DNA from: Butyricimonas synergistica DSM 23225
GTDB taxonomy: Bacteria; Bacteroidota; Bacteroidia; Bacteroidales; Marinifilaceae
Assembly: GCF_000379665.1 (NCBI RefSeq)
Contig: NZ_KB903368.1
Coordinates: forward strand, 248,001-312,000
DNA length: 64,000 bases
Reading direction: 5' to 3'
Part shown: positions 61,596 to 64,000 of the stretch, in pieces
Position numbering within the stretch: position 1 is the stretch's first letter
Layout: each line of letters opens with the position of its first letter
Translations under genes and position numbers: made by a program
The notes under the pieces: generated by a model
What the model saw: only the letters and a program-made list of their open reading frames with translations
Databases searched by the model: none
What the model was told of the DNA's origin: nothing

Positions 61596-63686
61596 TTAAT
61601 TCAGTCCGCTTCGTTCCAGTAACGCGTCGACGGTCGGTTCCTGTCCGCGGAAACGCTTGTAGAGCGTCATCGGGTTCTCGGAAGCGCCTTTCTCCAACAC
61701 TTCATGGCGGAATGACTCGGCGGTTGCCCGGTCGAAAATACCGCGTTGTTTGAACAGCGAGAAGGCATCGGCATCGAGTACTTCCGCCCACTTGTAGCCA
61801 TAGTAACCGGCGGCGTATCCCCCGGCAAAGATGTGCCCGAAGGCGGGCGAGAAGGCGGTGCCTTTCACGAGGGGCATGATCTCCGTGCGTCCCATGGCTC
61901 GTTGTTCGAAGTCAACGAGGGATTCGGTAACGGGAGCGGTGATCGTGTGCCATGCCATGTCCACCATGCCGAAGCTCAGCTGGCGGTCGCTGCCGTATCC
62001 CGCTTGGAAGTTGGACGAACGTTTGATCTTGTCGATGTACTCTTGCGGGATGGTTTCGCCCGTCTGGTAGTGGGTTGCCCACGTGTCCAGCCATTCTTTT
62101 TCGAGGGCGTAGTTTTCCATGAATTGCGAGGGCAATTCCACGAAGTCGCGGGACACGCCGTCCATCGAGGTTGAACCGTAGGTGCATTTACCGAAGATGC
62201 CGTGCAGGGCGTGACCGAACTCGTGGAGAAAGGTAGTTACCTCGCTGAACGTCAGTAACGACGGTTTCGTGTCGGTCGGTTTCGTGAAGTTCATCACGAG
62301 GGATACCAGCGGGCGTTGGTCTTTGCCGTCTACCATTTTTTGTCCCCGGAAAGCGGTCATCCACGCGCCCCCGCCCTTGCTCTCGCGCGGGAAGAAGTCG
62401 GTGTAAAGCACGGCGAGGAACGAACCGTCATTGTCGTAGACCTCGTAGGTTTTCACCTCGGGGTGGTACAGCGGGATGTTCGTCACTTCCTTGAAGGTGA
62501 TGCCGTAGAGGCGCGTGGCAAGGTCGAACACGCCGCGTTGCGCGTTTTCCAGCTTGAAATAGGGGCGCAGCATCTCGTCGTCGAGGGCGTATTTTTCTTG
62601 CATCAGTTTATTGGAATAGTACGACCAGTCCCAACGTTGCAGTTCGCCCTTGAGTCCCTGTGCACGGGCGTATTTCTCCACTTCCGCCTTGTCCGCCAGG
62701 GCGTGGCGGTGCGATGCCTCGTGCAGTTGGTCGATGAAGTCGTTGACGATCTCGGGGGTATTCGCCATGCGGTCGGTCAGGGCGTAGTCGGCGTAGGTGG
62801 GGTATCCCAGCAATTTCGCCTTTTCGAGGCGCAGTGCCGTGATGCGTTTTACCACGCTTTCGTTGTTGTATTCATTGTCGCGGTACGCGCGGGAGGCGTT
62901 GGCACGGTACATTTGCTCGCGGAGGGCACGGTTGTCGGCGTATTTCATGAAGGGTGCCATGCTGGGGTAGTGGAGGGTGAACACCCATCCTTCTTTACCG
63001 CGTTGCTTGGCGGTCATCGCTGCCATTTCCTTCACTCCCTCGGGAAGTCCCGCGAGGTCTTTCTCGTCGGTGACGAGCATCTCGAAATCGTTCGTTTCCG
63101 CCAGTTCGTTCTTGTCGAACGTGAGGCTTAGTTTCGACAGTTCCACGGAGATTTCCTTGAAACGTTCCTTGGCGTCGCCCTCTAGGTTCGCCCCCCCGTC
63201 GATGAAGGATTTCCACGTGTTCTCGAGCAGGGTAGCCTGTTCCGTCGTGAGGTTCAGACCCTCTTTTTGCTCGTGTACTTGTTTCACGCGGGCGAATAAT
63301 GCCGGGTTCATGTATATCGCGTTGCTGTAAGCGGTGAGCTTCGGCGACACGTTTTGCGCTATATCTTGCATCACGCTGTCCGTGAGGCAGGCGTTCAGGT
63401 TGAAAAATATACCTGCCACGTCGCCCAGACGTTTGCCGGCGCCGTCCAGTGCCGCGATGGTGTTGTCGAAAGTGGGTGTTTCCTTCGAGTTGGCGATAAG
63501 GTCGATTTCCCGTTGTGCTTCCTCGATGGCAGCATCAAAAGCAGGTTCGTAATGTTCCGCCTTGATCTTATCGAAAGGCGGCGTCTGGTGGGGAGTGGCG
63601 AAATCCGTCAGCAACGGGTTCTGCTCTGTCTTCCCGCAAGATGCCACAAGTAAAATAATTGCAGCCATAGATAATGTTTTTCTCAT
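61596..63686 (-). CDS. M3-family metallopeptidase (peptidyl-dipeptidase Dcp-like) lipoprotein
   Basis: A 696-residue zinc peptidase with the motif HEFGH (His488, Glu489, His492) and the downstream ligand-containing FVELPSQFMENY. The N-terminal helical half has the typical DFATPHQTPPFDKIK start. A lipobox (VASC, Cys17) predicts an envelope-anchored form, common for the Dcp branch in this phylum, where it trims short peptides. It is transcribed leftward, convergent with the glutamine synthetase gene. The enzyme looks intact, unlike several protease-like proteins of loci A and C. Confidence 0.93.
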   Translation of the reverse strand: MRKTLSMAAIILLVASCGKTEQNPLLTDFATPHQTPPFDKIKAEHYEPAFDAAIEEAQREIDLIANSKETPTFDNTIAALDGAGKRLGDVAGIFFNLNACLTDSVMQDIAQNVSPKLTAYSNAIYMNPALFARVKQVHEQKEGLNLTTEQATLLENTWKSFIDGGANLEGDAKERFKEISVELSKLSLTFDKNELAETNDFEMLVTDEKDLAGLPEGVKEMAAMTAKQRGKEGWVFTLHYPSMAPFMKYADNRALREQMYRANASRAYRDNEYNNESVVKRITALRLEKAKLLGYPTYADYALTDRMANTPEIVNDFIDQLHEASHRHALADKAEVEKYARAQGLKGELQRWDWSYYSNKLMQEKYALDDEMLRPYFKLENAQRGVFDLATRLYGITFKEVTNIPLYHPEVKTYEVYDNDGSFLAVLYTDFFPRESKGGGAWMTAFRGQKMVDGKDQRPLVSLVMNFTKPTDTKPSLLTFSEVTTFLHEFGHALHGIFGKCTYGSTSMDGVSRDFVELPSQFMENYALEKEWLDTWATHYQTGETIPQEYIDKIKRSSNFQAGYGSDRQLSFGMVDMAWHTITAPVTESLVDFEQRAMGRTEIMPLVKGTAFSPAFGHIFAGGYAAGYYGYKWAEVLDADAFSLFKQRGIFDRATAESFRHEVLEKGASENPMTLYKRFRGQEPTVDALLERSGLN

Positions 63687-63721
63687 GTTATAATAATTTG
63701 TTATTACTCTAATTCGAGGTG

Positions 63722-63729
63722 CGAAGTTA
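63722..63729 (-). promoter_or_regulatory. -7 promoter element of the M3 peptidase gene
   Basis: On the minus strand this reads TAACTTCG, one base from TAnnTTTG and a common variant in this phylum. The start point would be near 63715, giving a leader of about 29 bases. The -33 element is weak. Confidence 0.4.
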
Positions 63730-63819
63730 CGAAAAGTTTATAAAGTTACGAGGTTTGGCGGGTAATAGATTAAGGTTAGGCTATCTTTCCTCTATCTTAT
63801 GGAGGAATCATGAACCAAG

Positions 63820-63865
63820 CATAAACGTAGCATAGACGATGATTTACGTTTATGCTACGTTTATG
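63820..63865. promoter_or_regulatory. 15-bp inverted repeat upstream of the M3 gene
   Basis: CATAAACGTAGCATA (63820-63834) and TATGCTACGTTTATG (63851-63865) are exact reverse complements around a 16-base loop. The loop ends with a further ACGTT that makes an ACGTTTATG-type direct repeat with the right arm. It could be a terminator of the leftward gene entering from the right edge, or a regulatory site. Confidence 0.45.
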
Positions 63866-63927
63866 GTTCGAAGATGCCACGTTCATGGGGTAGGGAATGG
63901 GTAGCCCCGCCATGGGTGACAGGTAGG

Positions 63928-64000
63928 TTAACGATTTTTCTTTCCCTTGAACACGATCTTCGGTTCCACGACGAAGGGAATGATCGAAACCGTGGCATTT
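63928..64000 (-). CDS. C-terminal end of an unidentified protein (5' end outside window)
   Basis: The minus-strand frame ending with TAA at 63928-63930 is open to the window edge and encodes about 23 residues ending VVEPKIVFKGKKNR. Codon use is like that of the neighbouring genes. The fragment is too short to name. An inverted repeat follows it at 63820-63865, as expected after a gene end. Confidence 0.4.
   Translation of the reverse strand, partial: NATVSIIPFVVEPKIVFKGKKNR

Noticed and set aside
62316-63131. 271-residue open frame on the plus strand
   Set aside because: Antisense to the M3 peptidase gene, which has complete motifs; the frame is a by-product of GC-rich codon use and has no recognisable domain.
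1-64000. CRISPR array, tRNA/rRNA gene, integrase or transposase
   Set aside because: No regularly spaced repeats, no cloverleaf or rRNA-like sequence, and no mobile-element enzyme were recognised on either strand.

Overview
The window comes from a member of the Bacteroidota, most likely a gut anaerobe of the Odoribacteraceae/Butyricimonas type. Four things point there: several SusC/SusD pairs with STN-type SusC receptors and ECF sigma/FecR cassettes; many lipoproteins; fused GldF-GldG ABC proteins; and promoters of the form TTTG-N19-TAnnTTTG with no Shine-Dalgarno dependence. The genus is an inference; no rRNA or tRNA gene is visible.

Layout. (A) 1-15.5 kb: a SusCD operon whose SusC is cut by the window edge. 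It continues with a metallohydrolase-like lipoprotein, a TlpA thioredoxin, a subtilisin-fold protein without catalytic residues, two two-lobed retropepsin-like proteases, a retropepsin-thioredoxin fusion, and a block of TlpA / unknown / TlpA lipoprotein / TlpA. It ends at a 58-bp perfect palindrome. (B) 15.5-24.9 kb: ECF sigma, FecR, SusC, SusD, a DUF4843 lipoprotein and a PKD-like lipoprotein. (ABC) 25.0-33.9 kb: two GldA-type ATPases and three GldF-GldG fusion proteins, followed by a histidine-kinase remnant. (C) 34.2-49.1 kb: ECF sigma, FecR, SusC, SusD and a paralogous set of the accessory genes of locus A in a permuted order. (D) 49.2-64 kb: mostly stand-alone genes (GH85 endoglycosidase, C25-like protein, EamA transporter, transglutaminase-like lipoprotein with a GNAT enzyme, sugar-type MFS permease, ROK kinase, glutamine synthetase family protein, M3 peptidase).

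How the genes may work together. Loci A and C look like two versions of one envelope system. An ECF sigma/anti-sigma pair senses substrate through the STN domain of SusC, SusC/SusD import an oligomer, and a set of periplasmic or lipid-anchored redox and protease-like proteins handle it. A recurring oddity is that protease-type folds have lost their catalytic residues: both subtilisin-like proteins, both metallohydrolase-like lipoproteins and one retropepsin-like domain. One TlpA has also lost a redox cysteine. Active two-lobed aspartic peptidases and CGPC/CGGC thioredoxins remain. The substrate is unknown; a disulfide-containing peptide or protein is the simplest inference. This pseudoenzyme-rich, redox-linked SusCD system is the most promising undescribed system in the window.
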